Assembly (NCBI GenBank): GCA_034440615.1
Contig: JAOTOM010005134.1
Location: 167,501-231,500, forward strand
DNA from: Ashinkailepas kermadecensis
Lineage: Eukaryota; Arthropoda; Thecostraca; Neolepadidae
Length of the DNA: 64,000 nucleotides
Direction of reading: 5' to 3'
Of this stretch, positions 48,640 through 62,815 are shown piece by piece. The notes beneath the pieces are model-generated. The model had not been told where the DNA came from. It worked only from the letters and a program-made list of their open reading frames with translations, and ran no database searches. The first letter of the stretch is position 1. The number at the start of each line of letters is the position of its first letter. The position numbers and the translations under genes were made by a program.

Positions 48640-49330
48640 GAGGGAACTGGGGACATGTGCCTTCCGCCCATGAAAGGTGGCCGCTCCTCCGGCCGGGAAA
48701 AGGCGCCCCTCCGGGAAAGCTCTAGTGAATCTCCTATATTTTTGTTTTAGTATGGAGCGCCCCCCCCCCCCTCCGAGAGAAAAAGGCGCCTCTTCAGTGT
48801 GCTCGAACGGACTCGCCTCGATTTTTTTTTTCTGCCAGAGGCTCCCCTCGGAAGGAAAAGACACTCCTCCAGGCAGGAGCGGTTCAAGAAATTGTTATGA
48901 GGGGAACTTTGTCTCTGGGGGTGGGTTACCTCTAGCTGAAAAAAATGAGGAGTGTGGTGCACTCGGGCCTTCCCGGAGGGGCGCCATTACCTTCCAAGGT
49001 GTGCCTCTGACTGAAAAATTCGAGGGGTTCACTCAAACAGATGAATGGGGCCTTTTCCTTCCAAGGAGCGCCTCTGGCCGAATATTTCGAGCGGGATGCA
49101 CTCGAGCACACTGTAAGGACGCCTTTTACTCTGAGAGGGGCACCTCTGGCTAAAAATTCGATAGGGATGCACTCGAGCTTTCCCGGAGTGGAGCCTTTCT
49201 CCGGCCGAAGGGACGCCAATTTCCTTGGGGCGCATTCCTTCAGTGCCACCCTCATATCCGCCTCTGCCTCCAAGTACTTTCACAGTGGCGCCCCTCCGAA
49301 GAAATTGCGCCCCTTCAGACTAGTGCCCCC
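48640..49330. repeat. Degenerate dispersed/tandem repeat (~60-bp modules)
   Basis: Loosely repeated phrases: GGCGCC(C/T)CT followed by GAAAAA(T)TCG, then (A/G)GGATGCACTCGAG, then CTTTCCCGGAG. About eight modules in both orientations, strongly diverged. Related phrases recur at 59370-59740 and near 63060, so this is a family and not a local array. Confidence 0.6.
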
Positions 49331-52300
49331 ATAACAATTCCTGAATCAGCCCATGGAAGAAGTCCACGGCGCTGGCAGGGCCGCCGCGCTGCAGACGTTA
49401 AAATGTTGAATTTTGAAAATTACTTTTTTGGCACATCCTCGTCCTTTTCCCGGGGCTACAACATGGTGTATGACCCATTACCCGATGCCCAATCTGCATA
49501 ATGGGGAATAATTGTTTTGCAATATATTTCTGTCTATATGTGTGATACCTTCTACCTTCTACCTTCTTTTGTATTATCCGTGAATTGTACTATAACGACT
49601 GCTTTGCCTATTTCGCAGGCACGTAACTACTTGGGGAGTGGCGACGCATACGTATTTTACCATATAAGACATATGGGACATATAAAACGGAGAGACACCA
49701 GAAATGGATACTTCTTAGAACAGCTACAGAGAACCGCAAAATGGTACAGAAGCAGAAAAGCATTGCACATGCTGTGTACTTAGCATACGACAAGTTAAGA
49801 GCCATTTTCATTCCGTGACATCAGCGAATCAGACAGCCAAACAGAGAGTGGTACATATTTGATGCCTTGTACTGTACTTATATACTGTTATTCCGGCCTT
49901 CTCACGCTGAAACCACGCCTGGTCGCACGTGGCCAGGTTTTGTTCCTAGCATTACTTTTTCCCCTGCCCATGTGTGCCGGCTTATTTTCCTTGATAGTTT
50001 GCAGTCCCATACCCTCATTACGACTTCAAGATTGATAGTCCACGTACAAGTGTGCGTCTGTGATAATACAGGTAGCAAGTATGCATTTGCAAAGTTTTGG
50101 TTTGTCGTTGGTGTCGAGGGGCCCAATTCCATATGGACAGCATTTGTTTTGCCACTTGAGCTTAGACACGCTACGAAACATGGATCGAGATCCCTTTTAC
50201 ATCGCTCACGACGGCTGCTTTATTCCACCCCATGCATACCCGTACTAGTAGGGCACCGGTAACGGGGTTCAGGTTACAGTGGTGTAATATGATCGGTTAC
50301 AGGGGTGTGGCATGATCACACGCATGCATTTGTACATCTTGGTGTTGCAGCTTGGCTGTTGGTGGAAGACTGCAGCAGATGGCAAATGACGGTCGCGTTC
50401 CTAAATCCTTCGGGGTTGGGTGTTACGTGCCCTGAGATTATTAAAGGCAGATGCGTTGTATTATTTTTATCATCAGGGAATTTTCGAACAGCCGTCACAC
50501 CTTCACATTTTCATGACAAGTCACTAGAATGTGAAGGTCGGAAAGGGCCTGATTTGATTTAGATTGCCAGATATCGTCATACTTAGCACGTATTCTTCCA
50601 CAGACGTTTCTAAGACAGCGTTCATCTTACGTGTTTACACGGGCTGTTCAGGAGTGAGCGAGCGCAGTGATACGAATGCTAAAACCACTTATTCTTCCTT
50701 GTTTGAATTTTTTGGATAACTGGAATCTTTTCAGATGATATTGAAATTAGATGAACTAACGTGAAAACAACGTTAGGTACATTTAACTGGCGGTTGCAAT
50801 TAATGAGGATTAAATATTTTCATCATTCTCATCGTCAATAAAGAACACATAAATATGACCACAAATCGATCGAATAGCTACGAATACTAACTAAACATTC
50901 TATATTGAATGTCCAGAACGCAGTCCACTCCACTGTCTCAGTCTGTGTAATGCATGTTGGTATGACCGGAGCCCTGATTTCCAACCTGGGTGTATTTCTC
51001 TGTGTCTTTCCCACAAATATTAATATTAATAATATATTAATAGTTTGCCCTCACGCATGTGTGTGGGTGGGCTCGTAGATTGTAAGGCAGCTTTGCTCGT
51101 TGATATATGAGCAACGGAGGAAACGTGGCTGGTGAACTCTGGTGCACAGATGGAACATTACGAAAATTGCACTCGCTGTTCTTTTGTCGGGCTTTCAATT
51201 GAGTCGGACAATTTCCTACCCATTAAGTGGTAACCTGGTGTTCTAGACGTATGGTTGCATTTTTATATTTATCGTGAGCATCACATGAATTGCAAATTCT
51301 TCCCATCAGTAGATTAAGTGACCTAAATCTAGTATGCAAACGTAATTGAGGACCGGGTCGAATAACAAGCGCTACGGAGGGCCTCTCACATACCGCGCAT
51401 GGGAGGGGGGGGGAGGATTCGGCCCCTGATCCTAAGATTTCGGTAACTACTGAAGCTATAAGCACAAAATTTGGAGAGTTGATTACACATGTTGTTAACT
51501 CACTTCAGTACAAATTTCATGACCCTAGATTAACACCTTCAGGGTTAAATGAGGTGGAGTTCGGTCGCCACACCGCGCCGTCTCGTCGTTACCGCACCGA
51601 AGAAGCCTATGTGACCTTGAACGCTCAGCAGCCACCGCCCAGTCGGTCGATTTGGCATTCCCGCAGTTCCTATATTTGCTAATGGTTTTCGATTTTTGTT
51701 CAAAGGATGCGCTCATCTCGATTTTTAGCAAAGTAACAAGATTGCATTACAATACCGCCGCCCGTTTATGAGATAACGCCGAAAAACAGGAGAAGAGGAT
51801 GGATTACGCCCCCCGCCCGCGCCCGTGTTATACAAGCCCATCTTGTACCTACATCAATACTGTAGGATTTCCCCCCCCCCGAATAATTTTAGTAAAACAA
51901 CACCTATGAGTGAGACGCATGCAGTGATGCATGTGAATTATTTGAACGGACGTCGACAAAGTGGTACTATAATCGCCTATACACGAGTTGGTTCTCTTGA
52001 CTCCTGATTATGCAAAATCCTGTAAAAAGCGACTGGTGGTCAGGAAGTGCACATATAAGCGTGCACCTTGGGTGGAGTGGGCCATGCTTTTGGTGGAACC
52101 TAGGCCGCACCATCCTAGCCTTGGCTCTTAGCCCCACCAATTCCCTTATCCCTCAGCATGGAACCCTATGGGGTGAGCCCCACCAACCAGATTGGCAGCA
52201 CTCATTGCCTTCATGCATTGGAGCTCACGAATAATTTTCCAGCGTATCCGCCTATGAGTGTGACTCAGCACCGGTAGAAACGCAAAGACTCTGACTACAT

Positions 52301-52408
52301 ACCAAGGCATAGACTGTGGGGAAATATGCGTGTCCTGAACTGGTTATGTTCAGAATCAATCACCTGTTGCAAATGAAAAGAAGCAGTCAAAAATATAACT
52401 GCTTTATA

Positions 52409-52412
<4 letters not shown>
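49331..52412. other. Unique sequence, nothing recognised
   Basis: Several short frames on both strands, none with a recognisable domain. Short homopolymer C or G runs occur near 51404-51415 and 51870-51879. Confidence 0.4.
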
Positions 52413-52457
<45 letters not shown>

Positions 52458-52482
52458 TGTATGTGTGTGTATGTGTGTGTGT

Positions 52483-52518
<36 letters not shown>

Positions 52519-52536
52519 ATGTGTGTGTGTGTGTGC
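52413..52536. repeat. (GT)n microsatellite with ATGT interruptions
   Basis: GT dinucleotides with periodic A-for-G interruptions (GTATGT) across ~123 bases. Confidence 0.97.
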
Positions 52537-52656
52537 TTTACACCCAAAGCGACCTGAAGGTCACAGAATATGGCAATAGAATGACATTCAAATTTTAAAC
52601 ACATATGTCATGGCGTAAAAGGGCCTGAAGTTGGCATTCAATCACTGCCCTTTCGT

Positions 52657-53040
52657 GGCGTTTTGCACCTCTCCAGCGCAGAGTGTGGCGATCGTGGCAT
52701 TTTGTATCTCCCCAGCGCAGAGCGTATGGTGATTGTGGCATTTTGCACCTCCCCAGCGCAGAGTGTAGCGATTGTGGCATTTTGCACCTCCTCAGCGCAT
52801 AGTGTAGCGATTGTGGCATTTTGCACCTCCCCAGCGCAGAGTGTAGCGATTGTGGCATTTTGCACCTCCCAGCGCAGAGTGTAGCGATTGTGGCATTTTG
52901 CACTTCCTCAGCGCAGATACTGTGGCGATTGTGTCATTTTGCACCTCCCCAGCGCAGAGACTGTGGCGATCCTCCCTAGTGATTATCTCCAGCACAGAGT
53001 GTGGCGATCGTGGCAACTTACACCTCTCTAGCGCAGGTAG
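52657..53040. repeat. 39-bp minisatellite (~9 copies)
   Basis: Units contain GCACCTCCCCAGCGCAGAGT and GTAGCGATTGTGGCATTTT; period 39 bases (13 codons), with shortened or altered copies at both ends (TATCTCC at 52706, TTATCTCC at 52983). Confidence 0.92.
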
Positions 53041-54767
53041 TGTGGCGCAGAGAGTCCTCCCTGGCGCCGCCATATACAGCGTGATATAGCGAAGCGAAAC
53101 AGAGATCAGAGCGGTTCTTTGAGCCAAGCCCGCTATTGATGCCGCTATTGATGATTTTATTTTGGATTATTGGTTGACCTTCCATGTCAGATTGAACATC
53201 CGATTTTCTAAACATTTGGGAGTTGTTGAAATCAGCTGTAAACGGTAGCCAGACTACAGGAATACACACTTAATTGCTCATCAGGGTGGGCAGTGGTGTC
53301 TTAAAATCCCAACAGCAAATATTAATAGATCTCATTTGAAGGGATAAGCTGGAGTTTAGGTCAGGGTCGGCCAATGGCAGTCGCATCACAGATGAACATG
53401 ATGAAACTTCGCCAGAAGTCTTATTTCTAAGAACCCTGAGATACAAATTTGACCTAATTGGCATTCAGAGTTCGTACCAGTCCCATAGCCTAAAGCCTGA
53501 AAGAGGTCAGTGGTCAGTGGCCTGTGCGAGCGTGTCAGTGTAGTCGTTAATTTCCAAAGAACACCGACTATCACACATTGTGCGGTGCAATTGCAAGCTG
53601 CCACAATCCGCGATTTTGGCGACAATAATGGCAGACGTTCCCTCTTGAGATGTTGTAGCTCCATAACCTGACATAGCTTTGCACATAAATATGCTGAAAA
53701 ATGTTCCGGAATAATGTTGTATTATGTTTGCAAAAGTAAAGAGCACAACCACCCAGACGTTTGGGCAGATATCACTGGAAAGTGTCGGGGGAGGAGCTGT
53801 TATTTTGCAACCTCTTAGAAGATGGCAGATCGTGGTGGGATGCGAGCACACATGGGATGTCCCTGGGTTCCCCAGTCTCCCTGACAGCGTTCAGTGATTT
53901 CTCATTCGGTGAGTTGGCCATGGTTCTCTCGGAATTCCACCGGGTTCGTCACGGCAGCACACGAATCCGTTCCTCGTCGCGCGGGCAGTGTCAGGCTGGC
54001 CGCTCAAACCTCTTCCGCCGGCGTCTAATTTGCATTCAACAGGGAACGTTCAGCGGCAAACTTCGCTAATTGCCCGGCGGGGAGGGGAGGGGTGTACTCC
54101 CGGCTGCTGCTCCCCGGTCCAGCACGAGTTGCAAGCGATTAAGAACATCGACATTGTGCGTCCTTGTTTGACACAAACACAAAGCATGCGTCTTTTCCAG
54201 CAGATGTTGAAAGGACGCTTGATTAAGAAGCTTGTGAAAGTGCGGGAAGATTTTAAAAACGCCTTTGTGTCATTTGCAGACGTTCTGAGGAGGATCTTCT
54301 TCCTCAGTATGCTACTCACGTCGTTACGGTGTGGAGAATAGTGGTGAAACAAGTGTAGAGATCCGATTGTCGGAATGTTGGCGTGCGTTCACAATATGCG
54401 GGACGAAAATGAACTTGCACCGGATAGATGACCATTGGCATATGATGCAAAGGCAGTCGACGACACAATTTTTGTAATGCCGTACTTCCGCTTAACCCTG
54501 CGACGGAAGGGCTCTGCTGAATAGAGAAGCAGTTTGGGCACACACAGTTTGTGGCTCTGTCTGATATCTATAAAACTAACAAGCAATTTTGTTTTGCGGA
54601 AGTCGGCAATCGACTTCTTGTGACGTGATCGACATTTATATAACAGAACATTCTGAAATCTTTGACAGAGGCGCATTCAAGAACAAAGAACTGGGAGATA
54701 ATTGAATGTTTTCCCATCCTCACTCCTTCTATTTTTCGCCACCGACCTTGTCATATCTTCCATTGCG
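53041..54767. other. Unique sequence, nothing recognised
   Basis: No recognised gene. The minus-strand frames at 53386-53851 and 54050-54676 are unremarkable. Confidence 0.4.
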
Positions 54768-54838
54768 TTGCATTCTATGGTCATTCTATAATCTTGTATG
54801 CTATAGTCATTCTATAGTCCTGCATTCTATAGTCAATG
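54768..54838. repeat. Short ATTCTATAGTC tandem repeat
   Basis: Variants of ATTCTATAGTC occur about five times, alternating with CTTGTATG/CTGC spacers. Confidence 0.75.
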
Positions 54839-56520
54839 AATCAATCTTTTTGCCGAAGTCAGAGCAAATCGAGGTTTGAAAATCATAGGCATGCTCGGGC
54901 AGTGTTCGATTGGGTATTATATTAGGATGTTTCTTCACTCATGATACTTGCAATGTTCAACTGTCATTCTGAGCAAAAATAATAACTTCAGAGGCACGTG
55001 ATTGCCAATTGCATAATTTCCCAATAGTGAAACCTGCTAATCGAAAATGGAGGCAATCTGGGGTATATAATACTGCCAAATATCCATATTATGGCAATTC
55101 CTATGATGAATACTTCCGTGCCCGGTTTGGAACCCTTCGGGAAGAACACCGTCTTCATAAAATTTGATTATAGATGGAGCCAGGGAGACTAATATTTGGG
55201 CTCATTCCCATTGTCCCATAAACGCGGACTAAACTAGCCAAGTTGGAAAAACGAATTACGCAGGAAAATCTGTCCCCCGAAAGGCACTCCTCTGCTGCCG
55301 CTCTTAGCAAGATATATACTAAGAACCTTTCAAAGATGATAAAGCTGCCGCTCGGATCTTCAGGCACCTTGATTTGTAGACTTGGATTCAAAGTTTTGAA
55401 AATATGCATCCTCACTTTTAACCTTACCTGGAACCACACTTGATGAACAAATTAATGTTTAGCAAGGAAGAACCCTCATTCATGCATTATGACCACTATT
55501 GTAGACGTAAATGATGAAAAGCACGTGAATCAAAACACTTCTTTAAAGGTATACTTCATTAACAACTCGCCTGGAACCTTCTCTAACCAAAATATTATAG
55601 CCAAACTTCCATAAGGGTACCGAATATCATCCTTATGTCCATGTAAGAATATGGAACTCCAATGTCAATAGCTATATTCGCCTGCAAAACCAGACCCAGC
55701 CCCCCCCCCCCCCGCCCCCCAATTCACCCACTCAGCATCCCTCCTGGTAACAATGTAAGATACAAACTTCCCGAATATCTGCGCAATAGCTTTGTAATCG
55801 GTGCTGCACAATTATCCAGTACAATCTCACGGCAACTGAGGGAATCAGAAGGAAGACAATTGCCCCCTTTCGTTCTCTTCCACCCAAAATCGTCAGAAGT
55901 CGCTTTTGGTCAAAGCATACTCTTGAAATTATCTAAGGCGTCTCGGATGCCCATGTTCGTTCACGTTGCTCAATAGTTCCTTGGATCACAAATTGTATGA
56001 ACTTCGGCAGTAAACCTCTTACCCGAGTTTTTACCACCATGAACGTGCACCTGGTAAGAATGAGTACTACAAACTGAGAAGTTATCCAGCCAATGGTTTT
56101 TGAACATTGGGTATGGTGTGACATGCTTAGTGGAGGATTGCAAAATTATTTCCATGTCATGGACCATAGAAGCCATGCATGCAACGCAATGATAAAAACT
56201 AAGACAATTTTTCGTCGAGCATGCCTCCGAAGACATACTCCTGAAGCTGCTCCTAATCAAAGTAGAGAGCTAAAATGTTGGCACCCTATGCACAAAAGAT
56301 AATTAGGAAAAGTCGTCAAGTTTCAGAATATTCGCCGTAGGTGTTCAGGAACTGGTCAAACAACCGCAGGGTATGGGCACAAAGACAAACGCCATATCGC
56401 AATGTGGCTAAGGGTGAAACAAAATAGAGTCTGTGAAACAAAATAGAGCAATGAAGCTAAATGCAAAGTGGAGATCTGGGACAACAAGGCCAGGCAACAC
56501 TATAATATAACCGAAGGGAG
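54839..56520. other. Mixed sequence, unrecognised minus-strand frames
   Basis: Minus-strand frames at 55970-56260 (with WLDNFSVCSTHSYQVHVHGG) and its continuation toward 55780 look slightly protein-like across a stop at ~55975, but no family is recognised. A poly-C run is at ~55701-55718. Confidence 0.3.
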
Positions 56521-57470
<950 letters not shown>

Positions 57471-58728
57471 GAGAGGAACAAAGGGGAAGAAGGAGTATGC
57501 TAGTTACTTCGCCCAACGTATGCTACTAGTTTGGCCACGGCTCCATATCGCACGAATTCAGATTACCTTTCGTCCCATATTTCCTCTCTGCCTTCGTCCC
57601 TTTCGCAGCATCTGAGCTGAACTTCCACTGGACGTGTGCAAAACCACTCTAGAGAATTGATAGCCTAATCGCGTCTGGCTCACATGCGTTACTACTCTCA
57701 TTTGGCGCGCGGTGGCGTTCTGCTGTGGGACTCGGTGACAAATGATGACATCCGTGGCGGTCGCCATGACGACTCAGGAATTCCAAAATATTCATCACTG
57801 GAGCGAACACCATCCGGATGCTTGACAACCGGTGGCTAGACCTCGTTTCCAAGGCAGAGATTGGGCGAATAATGGGATTTAAGTCGCCATTAATTTTATG
57901 CTAATCTCAATATCGTGCTCGAAAGCAAATCACAAAATAGCAACAAGAAGAAAATTCCACGATGCTCCATACGCAGTCCATATTTTCAAACTGTAATAGA
58001 GTTCTTCAATAATCGTCGTTAACGGAAGAGGCTGGACAGCATTTGTTTTTTTCCAGAGAGCAATTTTGACGCTATATGTTCATTATTCCATGTACCACCT
58101 GTAAACGTAGTATCAGAAGTCTTAAGTAGACATGTCAGAATTACTGGGGGTCCACTCTGCCGTATCTTGTAGGGCGATGCCCGCTACTACCCTTGTGTTA
58201 GGTGAGGAGAAGGATATCTACTTTTGTGTTCCACTTCCAGCTCCTTGCACTGATTAATTTGAATCCAGACGTTTTTCTTCGTTTCTTTCTTCATTCTTTC
58301 ACTCAATAAAATCATTCAACATTTGCACTCATAGTTTACGTTTTCCGGTGCTATTAAGCATGTGTGTTACATTCACTGTCGTTGCGGTTATTGCCTTAAT
58401 CAGCATGGCTGTTGACGTATGTTTTATTGAGGTTACCGTGCCCAATGCGGGCTCAGCCCCAACGTTTTCACGAGTTAGCATGGGCGGACCCTCTCAATTA
58501 TTTTGTCCCTCATCATAACGCAATGCTTGTATCTTCCTCCCCTCCCCCAGCTCCGAACTATTCTCATGAGTCGATTCCCCTGTTTTTCCAGGTACAATAT
58601 TCGTCGAAATCAAGACTTCTGACCACTGCACCGGCTTGATCTCGATATTCTGCGCCGTAAAGTCTGTCAAATATTCCTGTGTCGTAGATTGTATGCCGTG
58701 TTACACAGACAACGCTGGCTGAAGGGAC
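57471..58728. other. Unique sequence, nothing recognised
   Basis: No recognised domain, RNA or element end. Confidence 0.4.
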
Positions 58729-60370
58729 ATGGATCATGTACGCCTGGATTGGAAAACAACAGCTGTTTGCGCATCAGCCCACCTAGCGGAGGGTAAGTAA
58801 AAACACGGAAACGCGGCCAGTTTTAGGCCGTGCGCCTATGGGAGTTCAGGGTACGCATTTCGTATTGGCATTTTTTCCAATTGTTTCAACCATCCCAGGA
58901 GAATTGCATCAGCCTTTCATGATACATAATTGATTAAGGAACCTTACCGTTCTTTCCTTATTGATTTATTACGCTCCGTTCAGAAGTTGTCGTGGTGCGA
59001 AGTGAAGACATCTGTGAGAGGGAGCCCACCTCGCCCCAAGGGTCGGGCCACCGATGTTGATATCTTGATGATCTTTATCTTGAATCTCTATCTCTTATTT
59101 CTCTATCTTTATCTTGATCTTGAAATGATTGGACTGGGCAAAGTGCATGAAGGCAATGGGCAGACCAAAATGAATTGGGGGGGGCACATTCCATTGGCTC
59201 CCATGTTAGAAGTTGAAATAATTGCGGGGGTGGGTTAAGCAAACATTGAGGTGGCAGTTCCCCCTCAAAGGTACATAAAACAACACCCCTGAGTCGAACG
59301 ACTGGCAAGAGGTAGCGAATCGGCGAGAGAGGTAGTGGCGTTGCCAGCTCGGGTATGTTGCAAGGGCTTATCCAAGGGGGAGGAAGCGAAAGTGGCGCCC
59401 CTTATGACCCGAAGGACGCTTCTCCTGGAGGTTCCAGTGTACCCCCTCCCTCGAATTTCTCAGCGCAACGCGTTCCTCGGCCTGGGAGCGGCAGTCCTCT
59501 GGGAGTCCGAACGTACGCCGCGAATTTTTAGCGAAAGGCACTCCTCAGACAAAAACAAATGGTGCCCCTCTGGGAGATCGGAGTGTACCCCGTCCAAATG
59601 TTCTGGACCAAGAGCCGCCCGTCTGGAAAAATGACGCCTCCTTAGCAAAATCATAAATCTGTCAGTGGTATGGTGTAGGGGGAGGGGGCTTGTACCCTCC
59701 ATGGAACTTCCGCTCAATCCTCTTTGCGGATTGGTGGGTACGCCGAAGTCTGTACTCTACCATTAAGTTGTGCAAACCACTCCACTGGAAAATATCAGCC
59801 ACATATCTAGAGAGCAAGGAGGGTGGGGGCGAAAGCAGAACCGCTCATTTTTATCTCTGAGGTTGAAACTGCCCCCTCAATGCTTGCTTCCCCCACCCGA
59901 AATAATGTCAACTTCTAGCATGGGAGCCTATGGAATGTGACACCCCCCCCCTTATTCATTTTGGTCTGCCTATTGCCTTCGTGTACTTTGTCCCCTCCGA
60001 TCATTTCAAGAAATCAACATCGGCGGGCTGACCCTTTCGGCGAAATGGGCTCCCTCTCACAGATGCCTTCATTTCGCATCACGACAACTTCGGAACGGAG
60101 CGTAATAAGTCAATAAGGAAAGAATGGTAACGTTCCTTGATCAATTCTGTATCATGAAAGGCAGATGCAATCCTCCTGGGGTGGCTGAATCAATTGGAAA
60201 TAAATGCCAATACGAAATGCGTACCCCAAACTCCCATAGGCGCACGGCCTAAAACTGGCCGCGTTTCCGTGTTTTTACTTACCCTCCGCTCGGTGGCAGG
60301 TTGGCGCCGCCGATACTCGCAGATCAAAGGCGCCGACGCGGAGTTTCCAATCCAGACGTACATCATCCAC
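58729..60370. repeat. 1.6-kb fold-back: ~0.5-kb inverted arms around a 0.56-kb spacer
   Basis: The left arm (58729-~59275) returns inverted at ~59835-60370. Anchors: GGAGGGTAAGTAAAAACACG at 58794 versus CGTGTTTTTACTTACCCTCC ending at 60288; GGCCGTGCGCCTATGGGAGT near 58831 versus its inverse near 60247; TACGCTCCGTTC near 58971 versus the inverse near 60101. Homology continues outward through GTACG(C/T)CTGGATTGGAAA to about 58729/60370. By-eye identity is roughly 80-85%. No target duplication found. The spacer contains members of the degenerate repeat also found at 48640-49330. Confidence 0.88.
59370..59740. repeat. Second block of the degenerate ~60-bp repeat family
   Basis: GTGGCGCCCCTTATGACC, GAGTGTACCCC and AAAGGCACTCCTC echo the 48640-49330 block. 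The block fills most of the loop of the fold-back structure. Confidence 0.5.
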
Positions 60371-61384
60371 GGAAGGGAGGCGATATTTGCATAAGGTATG
60401 TAAACATCCGCTGTACCAGCTGTGCACTGCTGCATGTTGAGGCTGAACACAGGAAAGGGGAGGGGCGTAATTCACGCTGAGCGGTCCCACTGTACAGAGC
60501 GACGTAGAACGGCCGCACTGCTGTACTTTCCACGGCACCAGTTCAGCATGGGCGCAGCGTCACGCATCACGTGACCTCCGGCTGGGTACGAAGGGACACA
60601 ACCCATCGTCGTGCCATCAAAATCGTACGAATGAGGATGAAAAAGACGGCACGGCCTCGCCGTATATTGCGTAGTTAACCGGTGATTGTACTTACTGGTT
60701 TTCATAAGACGCCACGATACCAGAAAGCATCATTATGTGTGTGCATTGCATGTAGCATTGCGTCGCATATAGCATGCAAGCCTGTCATAATCTAGGATTT
60801 ACCATATCCCATAACATTTCTTTTCTCGCGTGCAGTGGAGGAAGTCGTCCTGTTAGGTGTAATGGAAGACGAGCGAACATCCCCTCCCCTGTACCTGAGA
60901 GGATAACAGTGGCGAGGGGACAAAAACAACTGCATGAACACCACGTATGTTAGGTTAGTGATGACTGGAGAACCTCTCTAGACTGCGGGTGGTCCATCAA
61001 CTTGCAGACAAAGGCTAGTCTGCCAGTTTCCTAAACTCGGTCGCTGCGGAGAAATTGATCCCAGTTTAGCCAGTAACGGCCGCAACAGTGTCGAAGTGCT
61101 TCTGGAACCACAAGGCCTCTCCGCTATGAGTTTTGCATCCATGCACCCCCCCCCCCTCCTCCCCCGTCATTCCCCAGACATTGCAACAGCACCTCAGCAA
61201 CTGGTCCTTGTCGGATTCAAAGCGTTGAATTGGACTTCGAAGGCCGATATCTCAGGACGATATCATTTGACAGTAAAACTATTCCGTTGCAACTAAAACT
61301 CTGGACCTTGAAGTGATCGGTGAAAATCATTACACGTGCATGTTTTGCCTGATGGTGTTCCTTTGCCGCGCGACTCGGCTTTCT
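60371..61384. other. Unique sequence, nothing recognised
   Basis: On the minus strand, the stretch 60705-60472 continues protein-like toward the exon-like edge at 60292, but no family is recognised. A C-rich run lies at ~61146-61163. Confidence 0.35.
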
Positions 61385-61660
61385 CCCACCCGTCTCCTAG
61401 AATTGTCTCACCTTATGCTACCCGTGCCCTGGAATTGTCTCACCTTGTCCCACCCGTCTCCAGGAATTGTTTCACCTTGTCCCACTCGTCTCCTGGATTT
61501 GTCTCACCTTTCCCACCCGTCTCCTGGAATTGTCTCACCTTGTTCCACCCGTCCCCTGGAATTGTCCCACCTTGTCCCACCCGTCTCTTGGAATTTTCTC
61601 ACCTTGTCCCACCCGTTTCCTGGAATTGTCTCGCCTTGTCCCACCCATCTTTTGAAATTG
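61385..61660. repeat. ~32-bp minisatellite (~8 copies)
   Basis: Units of TCCCACCCGTCTCCTGGAAT followed by TGTCTCACCTTG, period about 32 bases; the phase shift rotates through all three frames. Confidence 0.92.
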
Positions 61661-62396
61661 TCTACCAGTGCACTGTTAGCAGTGATCGAATTCAAGCATT
61701 GCGTGATTTGCATGGTCTTAGGCGTATCGTAGATCTCCTGGCTGAAATGTGTACTACTAACTTCAAGCAATGTCCAGACCAGAATCCAGAGCTGGTATTT
61801 TCCTTTCGGAGCTCGACAACTTTTCCCTTGCGGAGTCGGGTGAACACACGTTTTCGAACGAATGCAGCTGACCCAGGTGCGCGTGGCGATACACCTGCGG
61901 GTGGACGGTCCAGTTGCTCCATATGCGCACCTCACGAGCCGGGCCTGGGCGACCGAGCTCGGCTGGGCGATCGGCCCGCAGGCGGCCGGCGCGGACCGCC
62001 GTGTCCGCCTCGCTTCCGTTCGATAGTCGCTGCCCGTCTGAGTCGAATGGTGCCGGAGCGGGCCCCAGGTGGGGAGTCTGTCGTTACTGGTCCCCAGACA
62101 CGCCCGCTCAAATGTGCGATGTGGGGCCGAGTATGCCCGTCGGGGTCTCAGAGAAGTGGTGGAGATAATTCAGACAAACGGTGCGGCGCTGGCCGGCCAG
62201 GCGCCCACAGGAGCTGACACGATACCAGCACTCAGACAGCTGGTAGATTCAACGCCCTAACGAGAACAAGAATGCAGGCAGCCTGTGCCTATGTTAGGTG
62301 TCTCCAGTAGAAAAACAGCTCAGGCAACCTGCACACTATATTTCTTCCGGACAAGAACTCAAAACAGCCTGCAGCTCCCAAGACCATGGCAGGACA
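61661..62396. other. GC-rich unique sequence, nothing recognised
   Basis: Overlapping stop-free frames in GC-rich sequence around 61880-62200. No family recognised. Confidence 0.4.
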
Positions 62397-62815
62397 GGAG
62401 TCCTCCAACATGTGTATCACCAGGAGTCCTTCAGCATGTGCATCATCAGGAGTCCTTCAGCATGTGCATCACCAGGTGTACTTCAGCATGTGTATCACCA
62501 TGTCCTTCAGCATGTGCATCATCACGAGTCCTTCATCATGTGCATCACCATAAGTCCTTCGGCATGTGTATCACCAGGAGTCCTTCAGCATGTGCATCAC
62601 CAGGTGTCCTTCACCATGTGCATCACCAGGTGTCCTTCAACATATGTATCACCAGGTGTCCTTTAGCATGTGCATCACCAGGAGTCCTTCAGCATTTGCA
62701 TCACCAGGTGTCCTTCAGCATGTGCATCATCACGAGTTCTTCATCATGTGCATCACCATAAGTCCTTCAGCATGTGTATCCCCATAAGTCCTTCAGTATG
62801 CGTATCACCAGAGGG
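62397..62815. repeat. ~26-bp minisatellite (~15 copies)
   Basis: Units of TCCTTCAGCATGTGCATCAC followed by CAGG(A/T)G, with CATCA/TCACGAG and CCATAAG variants. The segment TCATCACGAGT-CTTCATCATG followed by CCATAAGTCCTTC appears twice (~62515-62570 and ~62725-62775), a higher-order duplication. Confidence 0.92.

Noticed and set aside
53386..54676. Several ~95-115-codon minus-strand frames as candidate genes
   Set aside because: They overlap each other in different frames and resemble no family; consistent with chance open frames.
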